Shown here: positions 16,729 through 25,510 of the stretch, one piece after another
Position numbering within the stretch: position 1 is the stretch's first letter
How the letters are laid out: each line of letters begins with the position of its first letter
Assembly (NCBI GenBank): GCA_017448825.1
Contig: JAFSKR010000032.1
Coordinates: forward strand, 1 to 64,000
DNA length: 64,000 nucleotides
Source of the DNA: Bacteroidaceae bacterium
GTDB lineage: Bacteria > Bacteroidota > Bacteroidia > Bacteroidales > Bacteroidaceae
Direction: 5' to 3'
The notes under the pieces: model-generated
Told to the model about the DNA's origin: nothing
Databases searched by the model: none
What the model saw: the letters and a program-made list of their open reading frames with translations, nothing else
Program-made: the position numbers and the translations under genes

Positions 16729-17462
16729 TTCAAGCGATTATATTTGATTACGGTGGCACCATCGACACGAACTCACGGCATTGGAGCGAAGTGCTTTGGG
16801 ATGGCTATCAGCATATAGGCATCCCCGTGAGCAAGGAGGAGTTTCGCACCAGCTACGTCTGTGCTGAACGTGCCCTTGCCCAACACCCGTACATCCAGCC
16901 CCACCACAACTTTCTCGACCTGCTGACCATTAAGTGCGACCTGGAAACGAAGGACTTGGCAGCAAGAGGCATCTGGTTCGTGGCTGAAGAAGAACGCAAG
17001 ACCCGAAGCGAGGCCGTGGCAACCTACTGCTACCAGTACGTGCTGAATGTGCTGGAGGTCAGCCGCCCCGTCATTGCGTCGCTGGCAAAGAAGTATCCGC
17101 TGGTGTTAGTCAGTAACTTCTACGGGAACATCGAGACCATTCTGAACGATTTTCGTTTAGCCTACTTCCAACAGGTGATTGAGAGTGCCGTGGTGGGGGT
17201 TCGCAAACCCGACCCACAAATTTTTCAGTTGGGAGTCGATGCTTTACGGCAAGCTATGGGCAAGACTGCGGACGAACTGCCCGCCAGCGACATTGTGGTG
17301 GTGGGCGACAGTTTTTCGAAAGACATCGTGCCAGCCACCCAGGTGGGTTGCCAGACGGTTTGGGTGAAAGGCATCGGATGGGGCAACGAGACAATTGACG
17401 AGTCGGTACCCACACACATTATTTCTAATATAGCAGAACTGCCACAAGTGATTAACCAATGA
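16725..17462 (+). CDS. HAD superfamily hydrolase
   Basis: 245 residues. Motif I reads FDYGGTID (nucleophile D8). The second aspartate found in most HAD phosphatases (DxDGT) is glycine. Motif II is VLVSNFYG, the lysine motif is VGVRKPDPQIF, and the acidic motif is VVVGDSFSKDI. It overlaps both neighbours by ATGA, so it belongs to the same pathway as the ATP-grasp and CDP-alcohol enzymes, perhaps acting on a phosphorylated intermediate. The missing motif I acid makes efficient phosphatase activity uncertain. Confidence 0.8.
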   Translation: MIQAIIFDYGGTIDTNSRHWSEVLWDGYQHIGIPVSKEEFRTSYVCAERALAQHPYIQPHHNFLDLLTIKCDLETKDLAARGIWFVAEEERKTRSEAVATYCYQYVLNVLEVSRPVIASLAKKYPLVLVSNFYGNIETILNDFRLAYFQQVIESAVVGVRKPDPQIFQLGVDALRQAMGKTADELPASDIVVVGDSFSKDIVPATQVGCQTVWVKGIGWGNETIDESVPTHIISNIAELPQVINQ

Positions 17463-20071
17463 TGAAACGACATATCATAGGATTAGTGGGGCTGCTGCTC
17501 GCATTCCTTCCCATGGAGGCACAGGTGACAGGAAAAGTCATCGACAGCAAGACACGGGAAATGTTGGACTACGTGAATGTCTATTACGATGGCAAGAACG
17601 TGGGTGAGCAGACTGATGAGGATGGACGCTTCGTCATCAAGGAAGACAGCACATGGAAAGAGCTGACTGTCTCGTTGATGGGTTATCAGACCCAGAAAGT
17701 GAAACTGAAGGATTTTGGCAAGAACAAAGACCTCACCATCAAGTTGGTGCCCGAAGGAAAAACGCTGATGGGTGTGACCGTGTCGGCAAAAAAGGCACGC
17801 TACAGCCGCAAGAACAATCCTGCCGTCGAACTGATGAAAAAAGTGATTGCCAACAAGAAAAATAGCGACCTGCGCTCGAAAGATTTCTTCACCTACACCA
17901 AGTATGAGAAGATGACTCTTTCGCTTAACGAAATAAGTGATAAGGTGTTTGAAGAAGGAGAGTACAAACGTTTTGCCTTCCTGAAAGACCACGTGGAAAA
18001 GTCGCCACAGACGGGCAAACTCATTCTGCCGCTTACGGTCGATGAAACGCTCTCTGAAATTTACTACCGCAAAGACCCGAAGTCGGAGAAACAGGTTATC
18101 AAAGGCGAAAGCAACAAGGGCGTAACCGAACTGGTCAATACGGGAGAAATCCTGACCACTGAGATGAAGGACGTGTTCACAGATGTCGATATCTACGAAA
18201 ACGAGTGCCGACTGCTGCAATACCCCTTCCGTTCGCCCATAGCCGACAACGCCATTTCCTTCTACCGCTACTACCTGCAAGACACCCTCTACATCGAGAA
18301 GGACAAGGTGGTGGACGTGGGGTTCCTGCCCAACAACCAACAAGATTTCGGTTTTTCAGGACACCTATACATTCTGCTCGACCCCGATTCGACCTTCCAA
18401 GTGCGCCGTGCGGAACTGACCATTCCCCGACGCAGCGACGTGAACTTTGTGGAGAACATGATGATTTTGCAAGATTTCACCGAACTGGAAAGCGGCGACC
18501 GCATCGCTTCGACCAACGACATGCTGGTGGAACTACAACTCACCAAATGGCTGGGCAAATTCCAGGTGCAGCGAGTCACACGCCTGACCGACATCAGTTT
18601 CGACGAAATTCCGCGCTCGCTTTTCAAACACATCAAGGGCGACACCTTCCGCGAGCCTGATGCCTCCATGCAGGATGAGGCCTTCTGGCAAGGCTACCGA
18701 CAGGTGGAACTCTCCACGTCGGAAAGCAGGATGGACAGTTTCCTCGACCGCCTCACCCACATCAAAGGCTTCAAATATGTGCTTTTCGGATTCCGCGCCT
18801 TGGTGGAGAATTTTGTGGAAACAGGTGACTCGCTACATCCCAACTATGTGGACATCGGCCCTGTGAACACCATCCTGTCAGCCAACCACTATGATGGGTT
18901 TCGCCTGCGTGCCTCTGCACTCACCAACGCCAACCTCTCCCCTCACCTCTTTGCCAACGGCTATGTGGCCTACGGCTCAAAGACCCACAATGTCTATTGG
19001 AAGGGGCAGCTCACCTACGCCTTCAACAAGAAAGCCTATCTGCCACGAGAGTTTCCCCAACACAACCTCTCCGTCTATTGGTGGGACGACATCATCTCGC
19101 CCTTCGACAAATTTGTGCCCACCGACAAGGACAATATGTTCACCGCCTTCCATGCCTCCACCGTGGACCAGTATCACCACACCCGAGAACTGCACATCGA
19201 CTACACTCGCGAGTTCGAGGAAGGCATCAAGGTGAGCGCACAATACACACGCACCCGCAACCACCCAGTCGATGCACTGTTCTACCAACGCTTGGACGGC
19301 ACGAGCACACCCGTCAACGACCCCTCCCGCTGGCTGTCTGGCATTACCACCTCGGAATTCAAGATGAGCGTTTCCTACGAGCCGAACGTTACCTACATCA
19401 ACACCAAGCAACGCCGCGTGAAGGTGAACCACGACGCACCCATCCTTTCCCTCAGCTACACCCAAGGCATCAACGGATTCCTGGGAGGCGAATACAACTA
19501 CAGCGTCACCGAAATGGGGGTCTATAAACGCTTTTGGTTAGGACAGTTCGGCAAGTTCGATGCAAATTTCAAGGCAGGTGCACAATGGAACAAAGTACCT
19601 TTCCCTCTGCTCATCCATCCTGCCGCCAACACCTCCTACATCATCGAAGACAACACCTTCCACCTCATATCCAACCTCGAATTTCTCAACGACCGCTACG
19701 CCTCGCTGCTCGTCGAGTGGGACCTCAACGGCTGGCTATTCAACCGCATCCCACTCCTCAAGAAACTCAAATGGCGCGAGTGTGTCGGCGTCAACGTCCT
19801 GTGGGGGCAACTCACCAACAAGAATAACCCCGCCTATCTGAACTACACCGACAACACCCTCTTCTACTTTCCTGGACATTTCAAAGCCGACGGCACCTAC
19901 GAACAGAACACCATCTGCATGGACGAACGGAAACCCTACATCGAGTGGCGCATCGGCATCCACAACATCTTCAAACTCGTTGAAATCGACTACGTGCACC
20001 GCCTCACCTACCTCAACAACCCCAACACCAACAAGTGGGGCATCCGTTTCAAGGTGCGTATGACTTTCTGA
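17459..20071 (+). CDS. DUF5686 outer-membrane protein with carboxypeptidase-regulatory-like domain
   Basis: 870 residues. A signal peptide (MMKRHIIGLVGLLLAFLPM) is followed by a beta-sandwich of the carboxypeptidase D regulatory-like type (GKVIDSKTREMLDYVNVYY to VSLMGYQTQKV), then the DUF5686 region and a C-terminal beta-barrel rich in aromatic alternation that ends in IRFKVRMTF, a terminal-Phe barrel signature. It is translationally coupled to the HAD gene. An outer-membrane protein in an operon of lipid-headgroup-type enzymes suggests handling or display of the product at the envelope, which is inference. Confidence 0.8.
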   Translation: MMKRHIIGLVGLLLAFLPMEAQVTGKVIDSKTREMLDYVNVYYDGKNVGEQTDEDGRFVIKEDSTWKELTVSLMGYQTQKVKLKDFGKNKDLTIKLVPEGKTLMGVTVSAKKARYSRKNNPAVELMKKVIANKKNSDLRSKDFFTYTKYEKMTLSLNEISDKVFEEGEYKRFAFLKDHVEKSPQTGKLILPLTVDETLSEIYYRKDPKSEKQVIKGESNKGVTELVNTGEILTTEMKDVFTDVDIYENECRLLQYPFRSPIADNAISFYRYYLQDTLYIEKDKVVDVGFLPNNQQDFGFSGHLYILLDPDSTFQVRRAELTIPRRSDVNFVENMMILQDFTELESGDRIASTNDMLVELQLTKWLGKFQVQRVTRLTDISFDEIPRSLFKHIKGDTFREPDASMQDEAFWQGYRQVELSTSESRMDSFLDRLTHIKGFKYVLFGFRALVENFVETGDSLHPNYVDIGPVNTILSANHYDGFRLRASALTNANLSPHLFANGYVAYGSKTHNVYWKGQLTYAFNKKAYLPREFPQHNLSVYWWDDIISPFDKFVPTDKDNMFTAFHASTVDQYHHTRELHIDYTREFEEGIKVSAQYTRTRNHPVDALFYQRLDGTSTPVNDPSRWLSGITTSEFKMSVSYEPNVTYINTKQRRVKVNHDAPILSLSYTQGINGFLGGEYNYSVTEMGVYKRFWLGQFGKFDANFKAGAQWNKVPFPLLIHPAANTSYIIEDNTFHLISNLEFLNDRYASLLVEWDLNGWLFNRIPLLKKLKWRECVGVNVLWGQLTNKNNPAYLNYTDNTLFYFPGHFKADGTYEQNTICMDERKPYIEWRIGIHNIFKLVEIDYVHRLTYLNNPNTNKWGIRFKVRMTF

Positions 20072-20117
20072 TGCTCTCAGTGACGCATTCCACTCATCGA
20101 ACATCATAACACAAAAA

Positions 20118-20155
20118 AAGAGGCGTGTACAAAATGCACACGCCAATAACCTCTT
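20118..20155 (-). terminator. Hairpin terminator
   Basis: GGCGTGT (20122-20128) pairs with ACACGCC (20138-20144), and AAGAGG/CCTCTT can add outer pairs. On the minus strand a run of seven T follows, so it best serves the minus-strand lipoprotein gene ending at 20271. It may also stop the DUF5686 transcript. Confidence 0.65.
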
Positions 20156-20159
20156 AACC

Positions 20160-20174
20160 GACCACGTCGTGGTC
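20160..20174. repeat. Palindrome GACCACGTCGTGGTC
   Basis: A 7-bp-arm palindrome, closely related in core and downstream flank (AATCTTGGG) to the terminator repeat at 2194-2216. A recurring intergenic element is possible. Confidence 0.45.
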
Positions 20175-20270
20175 AATCTTGGGATTACCTCGCCTATTAC
20201 AACCTCGCACTTACCGATGCACTGATATACCCATCATAAAAGTTCTTGTTTTTGTGCCATTTTATTGATT

Positions 20271-22283
20271 TTACTTAATCTCCTGTGCATTGATGGTCGA
20301 AATTTCGGTAGTTGCATCTGCTGCACTCTGACCTTGATTAACCTTAATATTCTCATACTTCCAGTTGCCCACCACCTTGTTGCCTTGGTTGGGGTCGATG
20401 GCCTGAAATGTAAGGGCATAGATGCCTTCAGGAAGAAACTTCTTCGCCACCTCGTTTGCATTATACGAACTTGATATCGTGGCATAGACGGGAGCATTCG
20501 TTCCCTTGGAAGTAAAATCCGACTGCTTGTAAATCTTGATATTGCCCACGGTGTAGGACGATGCAGCGTTCTTCAAAGCCACGACACCCCAAGGTGTTCG
20601 GTCGGGAGCGGGCAATGTCTCTGTGTGGGTGAACCAACCGTCCAATGCTGCATTGAGGACGCTATTGCCAGGATTGTAACCGTTGTAGGTCTTCTTGTTG
20701 CTGTTATATTCAACCGCTCCGCGCCAGTGATACCACGAAGCATAGACGGGCTTCACACTCACGCACAGGTTGAAGTGGGTCGATGCGTTGTCGTCCACAC
20801 CAAGACTGCTGTTGCGAGGCACGCGCCAAATCCATGCAGTGCTGGTGGAGAACTCCGTGTGTGTGATGGCAGGGAAATTGGCGTTGGTCTTTTCCTCATT
20901 CTCATAGTCATCATCTGCCAACTTCACATTATTAGTCCAGTAGCGGAACGTTGGATAGGTAGAGGATGTGTTGCGCTCATACTGGATGGTCTTGAGCGAG
21001 TAACTAACATCGCTCGACCACTCCAAGCTAAACCCGACACTGGCTTGAGCCTTGGGACCCTCCTTACCGATTTCGCCAGTGACGGCACCATTGATTCCCC
21101 AACTGAATCCGTTGCTGTAGGAGTTTTCCGTGTTCTCGTTGTCGGGGATGGGATGTTTGTAGTACTGGATGTTGTTGGCGATAGATTGGTTGTTGGCATC
21201 CAGCAGTTTGAACTCCACATTCATATTGTCGAACCAGTAGGCATAGATGCGGCAACGTCCCCAGCTGAACCAACCACCCGCTTTCGCTGCCACTTCCCAA
21301 AGCGGCTTGATGTGAGGTGTAATCTCGCTTTTCACCATGTAGTAGTCGCCTGCCTTGTTCTGACCGTTGCAGGAAAGCATATAGGCAGAGCTAATCCAAT
21401 ACTTGATGGTCACCGTACTGTTCTTGTTCCAGGTATAGTCCTTCTCTATTTTGTGATTCAGCGAAATGGGCATATCCTTCACGAAGAAGTAGCCGTCCTC
21501 TACACTCAGTTTCATCTCATCATCATTGCCAGCACGTGTGCTTCGAACCTTCGTCTGTTGGTCAATCTCCTCGATAAAATCGATAAACGGATCAAGACGG
21601 GCTTGATAATAGTTGTAGTTCTGGTCGTAGTCGTTGTCGTAGAGTGTCTCGTCGCTATCCAGCTCTGAGTCAGCGGGGAACTGCTCGTTGTAAGCACGAA
21701 TGGACTCCCATTCCTCTGCTGACATCTCGTTGATTTCGTCGGTGTAGTTACCGTCGAACCCCTGCTCCTCATACATCGTGTAGTGCTTTTCATACTTGTT
21801 GTAGGCATAGAAGACTTCTTCCATCTGGTCGTTGTTGGAGAACAACTCGTCCACATCGAAATTGTCGTCGCCGATGTAGCCATCCTCATCGTCATCATCA
21901 TCAATATACTGACTCAACTTCTCGAAGTCCACCCCCGTGGGACGCATCATGACAATGAGGCCACCACGGTCATAGAAATCGTCCATTTCGTTGATGTGAG
22001 CAAAGGCAGTGGTGTAGTCGACAAAAGCAACCTCAGCATTGCTCAGACTTTGGGTCTGGTTGGGGAATCTGTCACGAATGACCGCCTGCAAGTCGATATC
22101 CTCGTTGTCAATGCCCGCAATATAGGTGAGTTTGTTGCAAGGCTCCCACTCTTCCAACTTCTGCTGTTCAATGTCGGTGCTGGTGGATGAACTGTTGTTG
22201 TCATCGTCATGACACGATGTGAATATACTTGCAGCGCAGAGACTCAAAATGGCAGCAAGCATTTCCAAATGCATCTTTCTCAT
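20271..22283 (-). CDS. Large acidic lipoprotein, possible beta-pore-forming (leukocidin-like) region
   Basis: 670 residues with a lipoprotein signal (LSLCAASIFTSC, Cys24). Residues about 135-150 form an Asp-rich stretch (DDDDDEDG). Residues about 290-500 alternate Ser/Asn/Thr with aromatics: NGFSWGINGAVTGEIGKEGP, then GFSLEWSSDVSYSLKT, then TEFSTSTAWIWRVP. This arrangement is reminiscent of the stem and rim regions of leukocidin/hemolysin beta-barrel toxins. The similarity is by eye and weak. It is monocistronic with its own promoter. Other possibilities are an adhesin or glycan-binding surface lipoprotein. Confidence 0.6.
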   Translation of the reverse strand: MRKMHLEMLAAILSLCAASIFTSCHDDDNNSSSTSTDIEQQKLEEWEPCNKLTYIAGIDNEDIDLQAVIRDRFPNQTQSLSNAEVAFVDYTTAFAHINEMDDFYDRGGLIVMMRPTGVDFEKLSQYIDDDDDEDGYIGDDNFDVDELFSNNDQMEEVFYAYNKYEKHYTMYEEQGFDGNYTDEINEMSAEEWESIRAYNEQFPADSELDSDETLYDNDYDQNYNYYQARLDPFIDFIEEIDQQTKVRSTRAGNDDEMKLSVEDGYFFVKDMPISLNHKIEKDYTWNKNSTVTIKYWISSAYMLSCNGQNKAGDYYMVKSEITPHIKPLWEVAAKAGGWFSWGRCRIYAYWFDNMNVEFKLLDANNQSIANNIQYYKHPIPDNENTENSYSNGFSWGINGAVTGEIGKEGPKAQASVGFSLEWSSDVSYSLKTIQYERNTSSTYPTFRYWTNNVKLADDDYENEEKTNANFPAITHTEFSTSTAWIWRVPRNSSLGVDDNASTHFNLCVSVKPVYASWYHWRGAVEYNSNKKTYNGYNPGNSVLNAALDGWFTHTETLPAPDRTPWGVVALKNAASSYTVGNIKIYKQSDFTSKGTNAPVYATISSSYNANEVAKKFLPEGIYALTFQAIDPNQGNKVVGNWKYENIKVNQGQSAADATTEISTINAQEIK

Positions 22284-22390
22284 AATTGATTTTGTTTAGA
22301 TTGACTTATGTTCATGAATTCGTTCTACCGATTGTCGTGTTATCGTTTCTCCCCATCCTTTTTTCAACACTCGTTAAGATGACGAGGTTG

Positions 22391-22398
22391 CAAAGGTA
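22391..22398 (-). promoter_or_regulatory. -7 element TACCTTTG for the acidic lipoprotein
   Basis: A minus-strand consensus, about 108 bp before the start codon. Confidence 0.65.
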
Positions 22399-22460
22399 TA
22401 ACTTTCAGTGGAAATTTCAAACCAATCTGAAAAAAAAAATACAAAGAAGCAGCAAAAAAA

Positions 22461-22515
22461 GTCTAAGGATTTGAGGAGTGAGGATTTTTCATCTCTCATC
22501 CTCAAATCCTTAGAC
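22461..22515 (-). terminator. Terminator of the purB-rluB-asnS operon
   Basis: A perfect 17-bp stem (22461-22477 with 22499-22515), with a run of seven T after it on the minus strand. The plus side is also T-rich, so it may work in both directions. Confidence 0.8.
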
Positions 22516-22543
22516 TTTATATTTATCTTTTGAGCAGGGTATC

Positions 22544-23965
22544 TTAGAACTCTGCCGTTTTCGGTGTGCGCGGGAAAGGAATCACATCACGGATGTTCTG
22601 CATGCCCGTAACAAAGAGGATGAGACGCTCGAAGCCGAGACCAAAACCTGCGTGAGGGCAGGAGCCGAACTTGCGAGTATCGAGGTACCACCACATATCC
22701 TTCATCGGAATCTGACGTTCCTCTATCTCGCCCATCAGCTTGCCGTAATCTTCCTCGCGGACGGATCCACCAATAATCTCGCCAATCTGGGGGAAGAGCA
22801 CGTCAGTGCCCTGCACGGTTTGCTCCATTTCCTGACCATCGAGAACAGGATTCTGTTCGTCAATCTTCATGTAGAAGGCTTTTATCTTCTTGGGATAGTG
22901 AGTCATGATGACAGGCTTCTTGAAATACTCCTCCACAAGATAACGCTCATGTTCGCTGGCAAGGTCGTCACCCCAGTTGCAGGGAAATTCAAACTTGCGT
23001 CCCTCCTTGATAGCTTGTTGCAGGATCTCGATGCCCTTGGTATAGTCAAGACGCACGAAATCTTCCTTAAGGATACCTTCGAGACGTTCGATGAGACCCT
23101 TATCTATCATTTTGTTGAGAAATTCAAGATCGTCCTTGCAATTGTCGAGTGCCCAACGGACACAGTACTTGATAAAATCTTCCTCCAAGTCCATGAGGTC
23201 GGGAAGATCCATGAAGGCAATCTCAGGCTCAATCATCCAGAACTCTGCCAAGTGGCGAGGTGTGTTGGAATTCTCAGCACGAAAAGTAGGGCCAAAAGTG
23301 TAGATGGCACCTAAAGCAGTGGCACCCAATTCGCCTTCCAACTGACCAGACACCGTGAGAGAGGTCTGCTTGCCGAAGAAGTCGTCATCGTAGATGATAC
23401 TACCATTCTCATCCTTCTTCAGGTCGTAAAGGTTCTTCGTCGTGACTTGGAACATCTGACCAGCACCCTCACAGTCGGAAGCCGTAATGATGGGGGTGTG
23501 GAAATAGAAGTAACCGTGTTCGTGGAAGTAGGTGTGAATCGCCATTGCCATATTGTGACGGATACGCATCACAGCACCAAACGTGTTAGTGCGCAGACGC
23601 ATATGAGCGTGCTGGCGCATATACTCGAAAGACTGTCCCTTTTTCTGCATGGGGTAGTCGGCAGGACATTCGCCAAATACCTTGATGTCTGTGGCTTGCA
23701 CTTCAACTGCCTGTCCCGAGCCAATAGATTCCACCATTGTACCTGTCACAGAAAGGCAAGCACCTGTGGTGATGAGTTTCATCACTTCGGGATCAAACTT
23801 CTCCACGTCAGCCACCACCTGTACAGTCTTGATGGTGGAGCCGTCGTTGAGTGCGATGAAGTTGACAGACTTGCTGCCTCGCTTGGAACGGACCCAACCC
23901 ATAACAGTGACCTCGGCACCAAAGTCTGTGCGCTGCAAGAGATCTATGATTTTTGTACGTTTCAT
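22544..23965 (-). CDS. asnS: Asparaginyl-tRNA synthetase
   Basis: 473 residues, normal family length. The N-terminal OB-fold anticodon-binding domain ([20 protein letters not shown]) is followed by the class II catalytic core: motif 2 around [19 protein letters not shown] and motif 3 [20 protein letters not shown]. It charges tRNA-Asn with asparagine in the cytoplasm. It is the last gene of a minus-strand operon after purB and rluB and is followed by a strong terminator. Confidence 0.95.
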   Translation of the reverse strand: MKRTKIIDLLQRTDFGAEVTVMGWVRSKRGSKSVNFIALNDGSTIKTVQVVADVEKFDPEVMKLITTGACLSVTGTMVESIGSGQAVEVQATDIKVFGECPADYPMQKKGQSFEYMRQHAHMRLRTNTFGAVMRIRHNMAMAIHTYFHEHGYFYFHTPIITASDCEGAGQMFQVTTKNLYDLKKDENGSIIYDDDFFGKQTSLTVSGQLEGELGATALGAIYTFGPTFRAENSNTPRHLAEFWMIEPEIAFMDLPDLMDLEEDFIKYCVRWALDNCKDDLEFLNKMIDKGLIERLEGILKEDFVRLDYTKGIEILQQAIKEGRKFEFPCNWGDDLASEHERYLVEEYFKKPVIMTHYPKKIKAFYMKIDEQNPVLDGQEMEQTVQGTDVLFPQIGEIIGGSVREEDYGKLMGEIEERQIPMKDMWWYLDTRKFGSCPHAGFGLGFERLILFVTGMQNIRDVIPFPRTPKTAEF

Positions 23966-24019
23966 TGTCTAAACTGAAAGTTGAAAACTAATAACTAAAA
24001 GTTAAACATAGCTTTTCGT

Positions 24020-25450
24020 TTATTCATAATGTCCCGTATGCAACATTGCCACTTCCTGTTCGGTGAGGAAGCGCCAGTCGCCACGCTTGATGCCCTTCTT
24101 GGTGAGTCCAGCGAACATGACACGGTCAAGTTTACAAACCTTATAACCAAGGCTCTCGAAAATGCGACGCACGATACGGTTCTTTCCTGAGTGAATTTCA
24201 ATGCCCACTTGCTTGCGGTCGGTGTCGGAAGCATAGCTAATGGCATCCGCCTTGATGTCGCCATCCTCGAGGGTGATACCTTCTGCAATCTGCTTCATGT
24301 CAGCAGCCGTAAGGTTCTTGTCAAGAAAGACGTGATAAATCTTCTTCTTCAAGAACTTAGGATGAGTGAGTTTGGACGCAAGGTCACCATCGTTGGTGAA
24401 GAGCAGTACACCTGTTGTGTTGCGGTCAAGGCGACCTACAGGATAGATGCGCTCGCGGCAGCAATTCTTCACCAGTTCCATCACAGTCTTGCGCTGCTGT
24501 GGGTCATCAGAAGTTGTCACGTAGTCCTTCGGCTTGTTGAGGATAACATAAACTTTCTTCTCGATGCTAACGAGCTGGTCATGGAAGTGTACCTGATCTG
24601 TACGTTGTACCTTAGTTCCGAGTTCTGTCACCACTTGTCCGTTAACAGACACAACGCCTGCCTGAATGAACTGATCAGCCTCACGGCGAGAACATACACC
24701 AGCATTGGCAAGGAACTTATTGAGACGGATGGGTGCATTTGGATCTTCAAGATATTCCTTATACTCAATCTGCTTCTTCAAGCTATATTTTGCATTGGGG
24801 TTGTAATCGGGCGTGTGCTGACGATAACCGCCTGGACGCTGCTGATAGCCACCACGCTGATTGTTATAGCCACCACGCTGGTTGTTATTGTAGCCACCAC
24901 GCTGCTGATAGCCACCCTGCTGATAACCACCACGGTTGTTGTTGTAGCCATTACGCTGGTAGCCACCCTGATGAGGCTGATAGCCACCTTGACGGGGCTG
25001 ATAACCGCCTTGACGTGGCTGATAGCCACCCTGCGGCTCATAGCCTCCTTCCTGTTCACCATTCTGCTGATATCCACGGTTGTTATTGTAACCACCATGC
25101 TGTTGATAACCACCACGATTATTATAACCACGATTGTTATAGCCTCCATTATTATATGAAGGACGCTGCTGATAACCGCCTTGACGTGGCTGATAGCCAC
25201 CTTCTTCTGAAGAAGAACCACCAAAACCAGCCGGACGGAAACTGCGCTCGTTCTGAGAGCCATTAGAACTGTAGGCAGCACCCCGGTTGATGCGAGGACG
25301 CTGCGGACGGTCGCCACGATTATAAGAAGGACGACTGCCATAGTTGTTTTCACGGTTGTAAGATGGACGGTAACCCTCACGGCCTGTTCCATTTTCAGAT
25401 GTTTCCTCTGATGCAGGTGCCTTGCCCTGCCATTCATCAATTTCAGACAT
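24020..25450 (-). CDS. rluB: RluB/RsuA-type pseudouridine synthase with long GGYQ-rich N-terminal tail
   Basis: 476 residues. Residues about 20-220 are low complexity, dominated by repeats of GGYQ, GGYN and NNRG with many arginines. An S4 RNA-binding domain follows (IRLNKFLANAGVCSRREADQ), then the pseudouridine synthase core with catalytic Asp in VGRLDRNTTGVLLFTNDG, ending with KNRIVRRIFESLGYKV. The enzyme class isomerises uridine in ribosomal RNA, typically U2605 of 23S for RluB. Arg/Gly/Tyr-rich tails bind RNA and can phase-separate in other proteins; here that is inference. It lies 60 bp after purB and 54 bp before asnS. Confidence 0.9.
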   Translation of the reverse strand: MSEIDEWQGKAPASEETSENGTGREGYRPSYNRENNYGSRPSYNRGDRPQRPRINRGAAYSSNGSQNERSFRPAGFGGSSSEEGGYQPRQGGYQQRPSYNNGGYNNRGYNNRGGYQQHGGYNNNRGYQQNGEQEGGYEPQGGYQPRQGGYQPRQGGYQPHQGGYQRNGYNNNRGGYQQGGYQQRGGYNNNQRGGYNNQRGGYQQRPGGYRQHTPDYNPNAKYSLKKQIEYKEYLEDPNAPIRLNKFLANAGVCSRREADQFIQAGVVSVNGQVVTELGTKVQRTDQVHFHDQLVSIEKKVYVILNKPKDYVTTSDDPQQRKTVMELVKNCCRERIYPVGRLDRNTTGVLLFTNDGDLASKLTHPKFLKKKIYHVFLDKNLTAADMKQIAEGITLEDGDIKADAISYASDTDRKQVGIEIHSGKNRIVRRIFESLGYKVCKLDRVMFAGLTKKGIKRGDWRFLTEQEVAMLHTGHYE

Positions 25451-25510
25451 AATTCAATTTACAATTTGACTAATTACAATTTACTATTATTTAACAATCT
25501 CTTTTTGTGT

